A stretch of 64,000 bases of DNA, taken from an uncultured bacterium. Its GTDB lineage: Bacteria > Verrucomicrobiota > Lentisphaeria > Oligosphaerales > Oligosphaeraceae. Below, one piece after another: positions 1 to 8,720 of the stretch. A program made the position numbers and the translations under genes. Where the stretch lies: positions 1 to 64,000 of the forward strand of contig URJM01000001.1 in assembly GCA_900548225.1 (NCBI GenBank). Direction: 5' to 3'. The notes below the pieces were generated by a model. It was given only the letters and a program-made list of their open reading frames with translations, was not told the DNA's origin and did not search any database. How positions within the stretch are numbered: position 1 is the stretch's first letter; each line of letters opens with the position of its first letter.

Positions 1-30
1 GGCGATGATAGTGCGTTCAAGAGCGCGTGA
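1..30 (+). CDS. possible 3' end of an upstream gene (partial)
   Basis: In frame 1 the window opens with codons for GDDSAFKSA followed by TGA at 28-30. A strong hairpin terminator starts about 20 bases later, which fits the tail of a plus-strand gene that begins outside the window. Nine residues cannot identify a family, and the reading frame is a guess based only on the terminator position. Confidence 0.3.
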   Translation, partial: GDDSAFKSA

Positions 31-52
31 AAGCAGCGCGGCGCGAACCTTT

Positions 53-110
53 TTTTTCAACGCAGAACCCCCTTGCGGACAATGCCGCAAGGGGGTTTTG
101 CGTTGAAAAA
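53..110. terminator. long bidirectional rho-independent terminator
   Basis: Bases 54-78 and 85-110 form a nearly perfect stem of about 25 bp (one G.U pair) around a 6-base loop. The stem has a T-run at the left edge and an A-run at the right edge, so it can end transcription in both directions. It probably closes the gene entering from the left. Confidence 0.85.
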
Positions 111-118
111 GAGAACAG

Positions 119-228
119 GGAGAAGAGGGTAGAAAGCAGTGCTTGGCCACTATGCAGTGGGCTTCCAAAGTAGGGAACATGGAGAAGAGGGTAGAAAGCA
201 GTGCGTGGCCACTTTGCAGTGGGCTTCC
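119..228. repeat. two tandem copies of a ~48-bp repeat
   Basis: Bases 119-166 and 181-228 are almost identical (GGAGAAGAGGGTAGAAAGCA, then GTGC, a T or G, GGCCACT, one variable base, TGCAGTGGGCTTCC). The purine-rich GGAGAAGAGGGTAG lead also occurs in the block at 6719-6918. No convincing coding potential is seen on either strand. Confidence 0.75.
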
Positions 229-233
229 GATGA

Positions 234-410
234 GCGCGGCGGAATGCCGCGCAGGTAAGATTCATATAAGCTCGCACGGCTGAATGGCCGTGCGGGTAGA
301 GTACAGGGAAAAGATTCACACAGGGACGCACGGCAGAATTGCCGTGCGGGCGCGCCCAAGCGCGCCAGCCACGCACTACTTTCTTCTCCCTCCTCTCTCC
401 TCCCTACTTA
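234..410. repeat. array of short hairpins ending in an inverted copy of the 6.7-kb repeat
   Basis: Three similar hairpins lie at 234-252, 274-293 and 328-347, each with a 7-bp stem of the form GCRCGGC/GCCGYGC and a loop containing GAAT. Bases 349-377 are the exact reverse complement of a 29-bp unit found at 6733-6761 and 6827-6855. The pyrimidine-rich tract to about 410 is the complement of the GTAGGGAGGAGAG tract at 6795-6830. This looks like REP/REPIN-type interspersed palindromic DNA. The rest of the leader up to purL shows no gene. Confidence 0.75.
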
Positions 411-498
411 ATAGGGTTTATATTCTGGGTTTCGACGGCTTTAGGCGTTTTCCCGTCCTTGTCCATTTGTGTCATAACTACCTTGTTTTCAATTACTT

Positions 499-3400
499 AT
501 GAGTATTGTCTATCGTGTGTTTGTTGAAAAGCGTCCTGGTTTTGACGTTGAGGCACGCAATCTTTTGTCGGACTTGCGCGAGACTTTGTCGCTTCCGCAG
601 CTTTCCGGGTTGCGTCTCTTCAAGCGCTACGATTTATCTGGTCTTACGGAAGCGGAGTTCCGTGCCGCGCGTGAGTCTGTATTATCCGAGCCGAACTGCG
701 ACGACGTGCATGTGGACTTTCATCCTGAGCTGGATGGTGCGTTTTGGTTTGCGGTGGAGCCTTTGCCTGGCCAGTATGATGTCCGTGCGGATTCTGCGGC
801 CCAGTGCATCCAGCTTTTGACCCAGAAGGAGCGTCCCCTGGTTCGGACTGCCACCCTGTACGCCCTTTTCGGGGATCTGTCCGGCGATGACTTGGAGCGT
901 GTGAAGCGTTACATCATCAACCCTGTTGAGAGTCGCGAGGCTGTCATGGGTGTCAAGCCTGCGAGTCTGGAGATGGTTTCATCGGTTCCCGAGGACGTCC
1001 GTGTGATGAATGGGTTCCTTGAGTTGTCCCAGAGTGGGATTGAGGACATGGACAAGGCCCTGGGGCTTGCGATGAGTGCCGAGGATCTTGCCTTTGTCCA
1101 GCAGTATTTCCGTGAGAGCGAGCGTCGTGAGCCGACATTTACCGAGATCAAGGTGATTGACACATACTGGTCGGACCACTGCCGCCACACCACCTTTCAT
1201 ACGAGCCTTGACAAGATTTCCTTCCCTGAAGGCGACGTGCTGTCGGCTCCGATTCAGAGTGCCTTCCAGAAATACCTTGAGATACGCAAGGAGCTTGGGC
1301 GTGAGGACAGGACCCTTTGCCTGATGGACATTGGCACAATTGGCGCGAAGGAGTTGAAGCGCCAGGGGAAGCTTGACGACTTGGATGCCTCCGAGGAGAT
1401 CAACGCCTGTTCGATTGAGGTTGAGGCCGAGATTGACGGCAAGCCCGAGAAGTGGCTTGTCATGTTCAAGAACGAGACCCACAACCACCCGACCGAGATC
1501 GAGCCCTTCGGTGGTGCGGCGACCTGTCTTGGCGGCGCGATTCGCGACCCGCTCTCCGGCCGCTCATACGTCTACCAGGCGATGCGCATCACCGGGGCAG
1601 GGGATCCCAGGACGCCTGTCAGCGAGACCCTGCCTGGCAAGCTCCCGCAGCGCAAGATTACGCGGACTGCGGCGGCGGGATACTCCTCCTACGGCAACCA
1701 GATTGGTCTTGCCGCGGGCAAGATCCAGGAATACTACCATCCCGGCTTTGTGGCGAAGCGTCTGGAATTGGGCGCCGTCATTGCGGCTGCCCCCAAGGAG
1801 AATGTGGTTCGCATGAGACCCTCCCCCGGCGATGTCATCCTTCTGATTGGCGGGCGCACCGGGCGTGACGGATGCGGCGGCGCGACCGGGTCATCCAAGG
1901 CTCACAGCCACGAGTCGTTGCAGACCTGCGGCGCTGAGGTGCAGAAGGGCAACCCACTGACCGAGCGCAACATCCAGCGACTCTTCCGCCGCGGTGAATT
2001 CTCGCGTCTTGTGAAGCGTTGCAACGACTTTGGCGCGGGCGGCGTCTCCGTGGCCATTGGCGAACTGGCTCCTGGCCTGAAGATTGACCTGGACTCGGTT
2101 CCGAAGAAATACGATGGGCTTGACGGGACCGAGCTTGCGATATCCGAGTCCCAGGAGCGCATGGCCGTGGTGGTGGCTCCCGGGGATGCCGCGAAGGCGA
2201 TGGAACTTGCCTCCCAGGAGAACCTCGAGGCGACCCAGGTTGCCGTCGTGACTGCGGAGCCCCGCCTTGAGATGAAGTGGCGTGGCAAGCCGATTGTCTC
2301 CCTTTCCCGGGAGTTCCTTGACACCAACGGTGTCACCCAGCATGTCCAGGTAGTGGTGGGCTCTCCCGACGCAGGGGCGAATCCCTTTTCCGCGAAGCAT
2401 GTCGAGGATCTGCTGCCGGCGTGGATGGATGCGCTGCAGGATTTGAATGTCTGCTCCCAGAAGGGTCTTGTCGAGCGTTTTGACGGCACGATTGGCGCAG
2501 CCACGATTCTGGAACCCTACGGTGGCAAGATGCGGCTGACTCCCAACGAGGCGATGGCGGCGAAGCTTCCGACGCCTGGCCGCACGGAGTGCTGCACCCT
2601 TATGAGCCATGGCTACGACCCGTATCTGTGTTCGTGGAGCCCCTTCCACGGCGCAATCTACTCCGTGGTCGAGGCGTTGGCGAAACTTGCGGCCGCCGGT
2701 GGCGACTCCTCCCGTGCGCGCCTTTCCTTCCAGGAGTATTTCGAGCGTCTTGGCTTTGTCCCCGAGCGTTGGGGCAAGCCCCTTTCGGCGGTGCTTGGCG
2801 GTCTTCGTGCGCAGTTGGAGTTCGGAACTGCGGCCATTGGCGGCAAGGACTCCATGTCCGGCACCTTCGAGAACCTCACCGTGCCTCCGTCGCTGGTATG
2901 CTTTGCTGTGGTTGCCGGCGATGCCCGCAACGTGGTCAGCCCTGAATTCAAGGCGGGCGGGCATGTCGTCTCGCTTCTGCCTGTCAGACGCCTTCCCGAC
3001 GGCACCCCGGACTTCGAAGTGCTGCGGAAGAACTTCGGCGCGCTTCACGGCTTCATCCGCGAAGGGAAGATTCTTGCGGCGCAGACGGTCGGCCGTGGCG
3101 GAATCGCGATGGCGCTTTCGAAGATGTGCTTCGGCAACCTGGTGGGCTTCAAGGGCGACGCGCCGGAGGAGCTGGGGGACCTCTTCACGCCGGAATACGG
3201 CGTGATCATCGTCGAGAGTGTTGACGGGCTTCCCGGATATCCTGTGATTGGGCACACCACCTCGGATGGTGCGATTACGATTGGCGACAAGATGCGGTAT
3301 GCGCTCTACGAGGCGATTCCGACCTGGGAGCGTCCGCTTGAGAAGGTCTTTCCGACCAAGGCCGGGGATGTCCCCGTCGCCACCTGGGAGCCCTATTCCA

Positions 3401-4239
3401 GGCGTGGCGGATTGAAGCCGGCTGTCAGGGTCGCGCGTCCTCGCGTCCTCATCCCCGTCTTTCCGGGGACCAATTGCGAGGTGGACACAGCCCGTGCCTT
3501 CGAGGAGGCGGGTGCGATTCCCGAGCTTGTTCTGATACGCAACCTATCCGCGGCGGACATCGAGGACTCAGTATCGAAGCTTGTGAAGGCGATTGGGAAC
3601 GCACAGATCGTGGCCTTCCCCGGTGGCTTCTCCGGTGGTGACGAGCCGGATGGCTCTGGCAAGTTCATTGCGACCACCTTCAGGAATCCCCGTGTCAGGG
3701 ACGCGATGGAGGAGCTTCTTCACAGGCGTGACGGCCTGATGCTTGGCATCTGCAATGGCTTCCAGGCTCTCATCAAGCTGGGGCTTGTTCCATACGGCGA
3801 GATTCTTCCCGCGCTGGACCACGATGCCCCGACGCTCACCTTCAACACACTGGGGCGTCACGTCGCCACGATGGTGAACACCGTGGTCTCGTCAGTCAAG
3901 TCCCCGTGGCTTTCGAGGGCGTCGGTGGGGGACGTCCACTGCGTTGCGATTTCCCATGGTGAGGGTCGTTTCCACGCGACTCCTGAGCAGGTTTCCTCCC
4001 TTGTGGCGAATGGTCAGGTTGCCTTCCAGTATGCGGACCTCCAGGGTCGTCCGGCCAACCAGATGCCCTGGAACCCGAATGGGTCTGTCAACGCGATTGA
4101 GGGAATCACCTCTCCCGACGGGCGTGTCCTTGGCAAGATGGGGCATTCCGAGCGCACCTGGGAGTCTGGTCTTGGGCGCAACGTTCCCGGCGTCAAGGAT
4201 CAGGGCATCTTTGCGAGCGGGGTCGAGTACTTCCTGTAG
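499..4239 (+). CDS. purL: phosphoribosylformylglycinamidine synthase (single-chain PurL)
   Basis: PurL makes formylglycinamidine ribonucleotide from FGAR, glutamine and ATP in purine synthesis. The 1246-residue chain holds both catalytic parts. TYWSDHCRHTTF (about 221-232) and ETHNHPTEIEPFGGA (about 325-340) mark the FGAM synthase domains. A class I glutamine amidotransferase starts near residue 982 (PVFPGTNCEVD); its nucleophile Cys1085 lies in GICNGFQ and its histidine in SHGEGRF. The length fits the large fused form (E. coli is about 1295 residues). The ATG at 499 gives the normal N-terminus, though no strong Shine-Dalgarno is visible. It is followed by the thiamine operon; purine and HMP-thiamine synthesis share an intermediate, but these thi genes are salvage type. 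Confidence 0.97.
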   Translation: MSIVYRVFVEKRPGFDVEARNLLSDLRETLSLPQLSGLRLFKRYDLSGLTEAEFRAARESVLSEPNCDDVHVDFHPELDGAFWFAVEPLPGQYDVRADSAAQCIQLLTQKERPLVRTATLYALFGDLSGDDLERVKRYIINPVESREAVMGVKPASLEMVSSVPEDVRVMNGFLELSQSGIEDMDKALGLAMSAEDLAFVQQYFRESERREPTFTEIKVIDTYWSDHCRHTTFHTSLDKISFPEGDVLSAPIQSAFQKYLEIRKELGREDRTLCLMDIGTIGAKELKRQGKLDDLDASEEINACSIEVEAEIDGKPEKWLVMFKNETHNHPTEIEPFGGAATCLGGAIRDPLSGRSYVYQAMRITGAGDPRTPVSETLPGKLPQRKITRTAAAGYSSYGNQIGLAAGKIQEYYHPGFVAKRLELGAVIAAAPKENVVRMRPSPGDVILLIGGRTGRDGCGGATGSSKAHSHESLQTCGAEVQKGNPLTERNIQRLFRRGEFSRLVKRCNDFGAGGVSVAIGELAPGLKIDLDSVPKKYDGLDGTELAISESQERMAVVVAPGDAAKAMELASQENLEATQVAVVTAEPRLEMKWRGKPIVSLSREFLDTNGVTQHVQVVVGSPDAGANPFSAKHVEDLLPAWMDALQDLNVCSQKGLVERFDGTIGAATILEPYGGKMRLTPNEAMAAKLPTPGRTECCTLMSHGYDPYLCSWSPFHGAIYSVVEALAKLAAAGGDSSRARLSFQEYFERLGFVPERWGKPLSAVLGGLRAQLEFGTAAIGGKDSMSGTFENLTVPPSLVCFAVVAGDARNVVSPEFKAGGHVVSLLPVRRLPDGTPDFEVLRKNFGALHGFIREGKILAAQTVGRGGIAMALSKMCFGNLVGFKGDAPEELGDLFTPEYGVIIVESVDGLPGYPVIGHTTSDGAITIGDKMRYALYEAIPTWERPLEKVFPTKAGDVPVATWEPYSRRGGLKPAVRVARPRVLIPVFPGTNCEVDTARAFEEAGAIPELVLIRNLSAADIEDSVSKLVKAIGNAQIVAFPGGFSGGDEPDGSGKFIATTFRNPRVRDAMEELLHRRDGLMLGICNGFQALIKLGLVPYGEILPALDHDAPTLTFNTLGRHVATMVNTVVSSVKSPWLSRASVGDVHCVAISHGEGRFHATPEQVSSLVANGQVAFQYADLQGRPANQMPWNPNGSVNAIEGITSPDGRVLGKMGHSERTWESGLGRNVPGVKDQGIFASGVEYFL

Positions 4240-4348
4240 GGAGTTGGCGCCGTCCGTGCCGTAGCCTCGGGGGCGTGCGTCCATAATCGGCTGTCTGCCA
4301 TGTTGCCTGCTGTCCTGCGGGCGCATGGTTCCAGGCTATATTCAATCC

Positions 4349-4476
4349 AGCGCCGGGGTGCGGATGGCGAGAGCCGTCCTGCTGAGAAAAGACCCGTGAA
4401 CCTGAGCTGTGGTAATGCCAGCGGAGGAAGTCGCAGATGCCGTCTCCCCTCCACTGGAATCTTTTTTGGAGGATTC
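4349..4476 (+). promoter_or_regulatory. TPP riboswitch (THI element) with RBS-masking hairpin
   Basis: The 4351-4424 segment carries the conserved TPP-aptamer blocks in order: GGGGTGC, CTGAGA, GACCCGTGAACCTGA and GGTAATGCCAGCGGAGG. It sits directly upstream of thiM. Beyond the aptamer, CCTCCA (4448-4453) can pair with TGGAGG (4467-4472), which contains the thiM Shine-Dalgarno. This suggests translational rather than transcriptional control; no U-tract terminator is seen. The aptamer is very clear, while the expression platform is inferred from complementarity. Confidence 0.93.
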
Positions 4477-4480
4477 GAAT

Positions 4481-5275
4481 ATGAACGAGTGGAAGTGGAG
4501 CGGTCTTTTGAGGAACGTCCGTGACCGCAGGCCCCTTGTCGAGTGCCTGACGAACAATATCACCGTGAACGACGTGGCGAATGTCATATTGGCATCCGGC
4601 GCGTCCCCCGTGATGGCGTCCGACCCCCGCGAACTGGAGGATTTTGTCAGGCTGGCCCAGTCCGTCCTGCTGAATGTCGGGTCGATGGCTCCTGAGATGG
4701 ACGAGTCGTTCCGTCTTGCGATGGAGCTTTCCGGGCGTCTTGGCAAGCCCGTCGTCCTTGACCCGGTTGGTGCTGGTGCGGCGAAGTGCCGCACGGAGAT
4801 GCTCATGGGATTCCTTGCGAAGTATCCCGTGGCCGTAATCCGGGGGAATGCGTCGGAGATCCGCGCCTTGACCGGCGAGGCCGGCCAGACGGTTGGAGTG
4901 GATGCCGCCGCCGGTGACGCAGTCACGGAGGAGACATTGCCCGCGCGCACGGAGATGGCCGCCTCGCTTGCAAGGAGGCACAATTGCGTGGTGGCGATGT
5001 CTGGCGCGATGGACATTGTCACGGACGGGTCGCGCAGCCTGGTGTGCCGCCATGGCGTCCCCCAGATGTCCCAGATTACGGGGACAGGCTGCATGCTGAC
5101 CGGTCTGACGGCGGCCTTTGTCGGCGCCAATCCAGGCAACATCCTCGAGGCTGCATACGCGGCCACCGAACTGATGTGCCTCTGCGGCGAAGAAGCCTGG
5201 GCGAAGACGCGTCAGACGGGCGCAGGTCTGGCGACCATGAGGACGAATCTGATTGACGGGATTTCGCTTGCCTAG
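4481..5275 (+). CDS. thiM: hydroxyethylthiazole kinase
   Basis: ThiM phosphorylates 4-methyl-5-(2-hydroxyethyl)thiazole, a thiamine salvage step. The start at 4481 (MNEWKWSG) is chosen because it has TTGGAGG 8-13 bases upstream and gives 264 residues, the usual size. An upstream in-frame ATG at 4409 lies inside the riboswitch. Family motifs seen are ECLTNNITVNDVAN near the N-terminus, GKPVVLDPVGAGA in the middle and TGTGCMLTGLTAAF near the C-terminus, with Cys204 at the active-site cysteine position. thiE follows 11 bases later, so the two are probably co-transcribed under the TPP riboswitch. Confidence 0.95.
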   Translation: MNEWKWSGLLRNVRDRRPLVECLTNNITVNDVANVILASGASPVMASDPRELEDFVRLAQSVLLNVGSMAPEMDESFRLAMELSGRLGKPVVLDPVGAGAAKCRTEMLMGFLAKYPVAVIRGNASEIRALTGEAGQTVGVDAAAGDAVTEETLPARTEMAASLARRHNCVVAMSGAMDIVTDGSRSLVCRHGVPQMSQITGTGCMLTGLTAAFVGANPGNILEAAYAATELMCLCGEEAWAKTRQTGAGLATMRTNLIDGISLA

Positions 5276-5286
5276 GAGGTGAGTCA

Positions 5287-5907
5287 ATGAAGAAGGAATT
5301 CAATCTGCATCTCTACGCAGTGACCGACAGGCACTGGCTTCGCGGCAGGACCCTTGCGTCGCAGGTCAGGGAAGTGCTTGAGGGCGGGGCGACAATCGTC
5401 CAGATTCGCGAAAAGCACCTTGGGGACGTGGATTTCCTTGAGGAGGCGCGTGAGATACAGTCGATTTGCGGCGAGTTCAATGTTCCCCTGATCATCAACG
5501 ACAATGTGGAGGTGGCGCGGGCAATCGGCGCAGGGCTCCATGTGGGGCAGGGCGACACGGCATGCCGCGACGCACGGGGCGCACTCGGCCCCGATGCAAT
5601 CATCGGGGTCTCATGCTCGAATGTCGAAGAAGCACAGGCCGCCGAAAGGGACGGGGCGGACTATCTGGGAGTCGGGGCGGTCTTCCCGACCAGCACGAAG
5701 GCGGATGCATCCTGGGTCGATGAAAAGACGCTCCGGGAAATCTGCAGGTCCGTCACCATCCCCGTTGTCGCAATCGGCGGCATCACAATTGGGAACGCGC
5801 CATCGCTCGCTGGAACCGGCATTGCCGGCGTGGCGGTAGTCTCCGCGCTCTTTGCCTCCGACGACCCGCGTTCCGCAGCGCGTGAATTCTCTTCAATGTC
5901 GTTCTAA
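5287..5907 (+). CDS. thiE: thiamine-phosphate synthase
   Basis: ThiE joins HMP-pyrophosphate and thiazole phosphate to give thiamine phosphate. The 206-residue TIM barrel shows the family signatures: VTDR (12-15), QIREK (39-43), NDN (71-73) for pyrophosphate and Mg binding, [16 protein letters not shown] (123-138) and AIGGI (162-166). AGGAGGTGAG lies just before the ATG. It follows thiM by 11 bases and precedes thiD by 21, so all three act in one salvage operon. Nothing is unusual. Confidence 0.96.
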   Translation: MKKEFNLHLYAVTDRHWLRGRTLASQVREVLEGGATIVQIREKHLGDVDFLEEAREIQSICGEFNVPLIINDNVEVARAIGAGLHVGQGDTACRDARGALGPDAIIGVSCSNVEEAQAAERDGADYLGVGAVFPTSTKADASWVDEKTLREICRSVTIPVVAIGGITIGNAPSLAGTGIAGVAVVSALFASDDPRSAAREFSSMSF

Positions 5908-5928
5908 CTGCTTGAAAATAAGATACTT

Positions 5929-6720
5929 ATGAAAAAAGTCCTTTCAATTGCCGGCTCTGACTGCAGTGGCGGCGCCGGAATCCAGGCCGATCTCAAGACC
6001 TTTGCCGCCCACCATGTCTACGGAATGAGCGTGATTACCGCGCTGACTGCGCAGAACACCCTTGGCGTGCAGGCAATCCATGACGCCCCCGTTGACTTTG
6101 TGGGCCAGGAGCTTGAGAGCGTCTTCACCGACATCATGCCCGACGCCGTGAAGATAGGTATGGTCTCCTCTGCGGAATTGATTTGCGTGATAGCCGAGAA
6201 GCTCCGCAAGTACAAGCCGTCGAAGATAGTTGTGGACCCCGTGATGGTTGCGACCTCCGGGAGCCGCCTGCTGGTTCCCGAGGCCCAGGAGGCCCTGGAG
6301 AGGGAGCTTCTGCCCCTGGCGACCGTCATCACCCCGAATGTCCCCGAGGCGGAGGCACTTACGGGAATGTCAATCCACTCCCCCGAAGGGATGGAGGCGG
6401 CTGGACTTGTCCTCGACGGACGCATTCCCGGCGCGGTGCTTGTCAAGGGCGGCCACGCAATCAATGACGCAAATGACCTGCTGGTGGCAAACGGTGCGAA
6501 GACCTGGTTCATGGGTGAAAGGGTCCAGACGGAAAACACCCACGGCACCGGATGCACTCTCTCCTCCGCGATAGCATCGAACCTCGCCCTGGGATTCCCC
6601 CTCACAGAGGCTATCGAAAACGCCAAGAAATATCTCACCGGGGCTCTAAGGCACGACCCGCATATCGGACACGGACACGGCCCCCTCGATCAGATGTGGG
6701 AAGTAGGGAAGGGAGAGTAG
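5929..6720 (+). CDS. thiD: hydroxymethylpyrimidine/phosphomethylpyrimidine kinase
   Basis: ThiD phosphorylates HMP and HMP-P to the pyrophosphate used by ThiE. The 263-residue ribokinase-fold protein begins [22 protein letters not shown], carries [10 protein letters not shown] in the middle, and [12 protein letters not shown] with Cys209 near the anion hole. It is third in the riboswitch-led thi operon. The last codons (WEVGKGE and stop) are made of GTAGGGAAGGGAGAGTAG sequence that matches the intergenic repeat beginning here. The natural C-terminus has therefore probably been replaced or trimmed by repeat DNA; the fold should be unaffected. Confidence 0.95.
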   Translation: MKKVLSIAGSDCSGGAGIQADLKTFAAHHVYGMSVITALTAQNTLGVQAIHDAPVDFVGQELESVFTDIMPDAVKIGMVSSAELICVIAEKLRKYKPSKIVVDPVMVATSGSRLLVPEAQEALERELLPLATVITPNVPEAEALTGMSIHSPEGMEAAGLVLDGRIPGAVLVKGGHAINDANDLLVANGAKTWFMGERVQTENTHGTGCTLSSAIASNLALGFPLTEAIENAKKYLTGALRHDPHIGHGHGPLDQMWEVGKGE

Positions 6721-6918
6721 GGAGAAGAGGGGAGTGCGTGGCTGGCGCGCTTGGGCGCGCCCGCGCGGCGCTTCCGCCGCGCGTCCTATGAAGGAAGTAG
6801 GGAGGAGAGAGTAGGGAGGAGAGGGTAGTGCGTGGCTGGCGCGCTTGGGCGCGCCTTTGATAAAGTAGGGAGAGTAGGGAGAAGAGGGTAGGGAGTAGTG
6901 CGTGGCTGGCGCGCCTTT
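6719..6918. repeat. three-copy palindromic repeat block
   Basis: A 29-bp unit (AGTGCGTGGCTGGCGCGCTT then GGGCGCGCC) occurs at 6733-6761 and 6827-6855, and in shortened form at 6897-6914. Each copy is preceded by GTAGGGAGGAGAG/GGGAGAAGAGGGTAG purine tracts. A CGCGCGGCG/CGCCGCGCG hairpin follows the first copy. The same unit lies inverted at 349-377, so the purL-thiD block sits between oppositely oriented copies. No gene is seen between 6721 and 7089. Confidence 0.8.
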
Positions 6919-7033
6919 CCTTTCTCAATATGATCTGCCAGGCGGTGAGGCGCGTGGCGGTGGCAGGATATTAGCCGTGGAGTGGTGCGAATACGCAAGC
7001 CACGGGATTTGTTGCGCCGACAGGGAAAATGGG

Positions 7034-7067
7034 GAGCCGGGGGACAATTATACGTCACTCCCGGCTC
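7034..7067 (-). terminator. hairpin downstream of the GLVN-repeat gene
   Basis: GAGCCGGG (7034-7041) pairs with CCCGGCTC (7060-7067). On the minus strand it lies just after the stop at 7090, with a short T-rich stretch further on. It is a plausible but weak terminator. Confidence 0.4.
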
Positions 7068-7089
7068 TTCTTCAGGTTCTTCCCTGGAA

Positions 7090-7629
7090 TTAGAAGCACA
7101 TATTGATGAACGGGAAGAAGGGTAGGGTGGATCTGGTTGCGATATTGACCAGTCCGATTTGGACTCCTTCGAGGAATTCCGTGTAGTTGACGAGTCCGAC
7201 GGCAAGTCCCCTGAACTCGAGGGATGTGTTAATCAGTCCGAATTCGATTCCGCTGCATCTTGTGGTTGCGGAGTTGACGAGTCCGAAGATGATTCCGTTC
7301 GAGGTGTCGGAGAGGTTGACGAGTCCCGCCTGGATGCCCGAGAAGGAGCCGCTGGTGCTGTTGAAGAGGTTGAGCTGGAGCGCGGCGACCCTGGCTTCGA
7401 GTTCGGTTCCCTGGTCGTTCGAGATGGAGACCAGGCCGATGTCAAGGCCGGTGATTTGGCAGTTGCTTCCGTACGGGAGGTTGATTTTGACTCCCGTGAT
7501 GGAGATTTCAGGTGGGACGAGCTGGACATTCGGGGCCCAGATTCCGAGCTGCAGCGCGGTGGTGTCGAATGCGGAGACGATGCCCGTGGTAAGAGCCAGG
7601 ATTGCGAGTACGAGAAGCGACTTTTTCAT
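7090..7629 (-). CDS. exported GLVN-repeat protein, possible surface repeat family
   Basis: A 179-residue protein with a clear Sec signal peptide (MKKSLLVLAILALTTGIVSA, cleaved near residue 20). The rest is a short-period repeat: IQAGLVN, IFGLVN, EFGLIN, AVGLVN and IQIGLVN-type units recur about every 15-22 residues, each probably forming one beta strand or hairpin. The pattern resembles the LA_2272-type surface repeat proteins of spirochaetes and Bacteroidota; that match is from memory and not certain. No enzyme motif is present. It is transcribed opposite to yebC and shares a 275-bp intergenic region with it. Probable outer-surface or outer-membrane-associated protein of unknown role. Confidence 0.7.
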   Translation of the reverse strand: MKKSLLVLAILALTTGIVSAFDTTALQLGIWAPNVQLVPPEISITGVKINLPYGSNCQITGLDIGLVSISNDQGTELEARVAALQLNLFNSTSGSFSGIQAGLVNLSDTSNGIIFGLVNSATTRCSGIEFGLINTSLEFRGLAVGLVNYTEFLEGVQIGLVNIATRSTLPFFPFINMCF

Positions 7630-7811
7630 AGTAGCGAGTGGACTTCGTTGTTATCGGAAGAGTTGGTTTTCGGGCAGCGTATGACTTCCGCCCGTTTGTC
7701 GGAATCATCGAACACGGAGTAAAGTTAATTCCCTTTCATGAGTTTGCCCGAAGAGTCCCCATTTTTTCGGGGGATGTCTTGTTGTCGGCCAGTGCTCCTC
7801 CTGGCGGCCTG

Positions 7812-7840
7812 TTGGCAAAACAGCGTAGAGGCTTTACATT
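7812..7840 (+). promoter_or_regulatory. sigma-70-like promoter of yebC
   Basis: TTGGCA at 7812-7817 and TACATT at 7835-7840 are separated by 17 bases, about 65 bases before the yebC ATG at 7905. An open frame continues upstream of that ATG, but this promoter and the GGAGG at 7889-7893 support the start at 7905. Confidence 0.5.
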
Positions 7841-7904
7841 TTGCCGATTTCCTCACCCGTACAAACAGCCAATTCACACCTCAATTCTGGAGGTTCATTC
7901 TCTT

Positions 7905-8663
7905 ATGTCAGGTCACAATAAATGGTCGTCCATCAAGCACAAGAAGGGCGCCGCCGACGCGAAGCGCGGCGCGATCTTCTCGCGCGTCTCCAAGGAAATC
8001 ATCCAGGCTGCACGCGAAGGCGGCGGCGACCCCAACCTGAACGCGCGTCTTCGCGCCGCGATTGCGGCGGCCAAGGCAGCCAACATGCCCAACGACAACA
8101 TCGACCGCGCCATCAAGAAGGGCACCGGCGAACTCGGCGGGGCTGCGATTGAAGAATTCACCTATGAAGGCTATGCCGCGGGCGGCGTGTCGGTCATCAT
8201 CAACTGCATGTCCGACAACAAGAACCGCTGCGCCAGCGACATCCGTTCCTTCTTCACCCGGCACAACTGCAAAATGGCGGGCTCAGGCGCCGTCTCCTAC
8301 AAGTTCAAGCGCAAGAGCCGCTTTGTCATCGAAGGCGAGTGGGCGGACGAAGACAAGCTGATGGAGCTTTTGATGGATGCCGACGTTGACGACATCCAGG
8401 TTGACGACGGCACCGCCGAGATTCTGGCCGCGCCCGACGCCTTTGCGAAGATCCTGGCGATTTTCGAGGCCAACGGGATTGTCGCGACCGAGTCGACCCT
8501 GGCGATGATTCCGGATTCGACGACGATGGTCTCCGACCTTGGCACCGCCAAGAGCGTCCAGAAGTTCGTCGATGCGCTTGAGGACTACGACGACTGCCAG
8601 GCGGTCTACCACGACATGGAGCTTTCCGACGATGTCGCGGAGGCGCTGGCCGAAGAGGAGTAG
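7905..8663 (+). CDS. yebC: YebC/PmpR family regulator or translation factor
   Basis: The 252-residue protein has the family's near-invariant start MSGHNKWSSIKHKKGAADAK, followed by the long helical N-terminal segment and the acidic middle and C-terminal domains (about 100-250). Some family members bind DNA as regulators, while others help ribosomes pass proline stretches; which applies here cannot be told from sequence. The start at 7905 has CTGGAGG 11-18 bases upstream. A longer in-frame extension to 7638 is judged non-coding. A rho-independent terminator follows at 8721. Confidence 0.95.
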   Translation: MSGHNKWSSIKHKKGAADAKRGAIFSRVSKEIIQAAREGGGDPNLNARLRAAIAAAKAANMPNDNIDRAIKKGTGELGGAAIEEFTYEGYAAGGVSVIINCMSDNKNRCASDIRSFFTRHNCKMAGSGAVSYKFKRKSRFVIEGEWADEDKLMELLMDADVDDIQVDDGTAEILAAPDAFAKILAIFEANGIVATESTLAMIPDSTTMVSDLGTAKSVQKFVDALEDYDDCQAVYHDMELSDDVAEALAEEE

Positions 8664-8720
8664 TTGATTCGCGCCGCGGCTCCAGCCCGTTTCATCTGGG
8701 GGCGCGCATTCTAGTTAAGG

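Noticed and set aside
17..376. 119-codon minus-strand frame over the left repeats
   Set aside because: The translation is made of repeated hairpin DNA and the terminator; no signal, domain or ribosome site supports it.
1891..3255. 454-codon minus-strand open frame inside purL
   Set aside because: It is antisense to a complete, well-conserved purL. Its composition is Arg/His/Gly-rich as expected for a mirror frame in GC-rich DNA, and it has no recognisable motif.
7638..7904. 89-codon in-frame extension upstream of yebC
   Set aside because: It overlaps the promoter region, lacks a Shine-Dalgarno at its start and does not match the invariant MSGHNKW start of the family, which has its own GGAGG.
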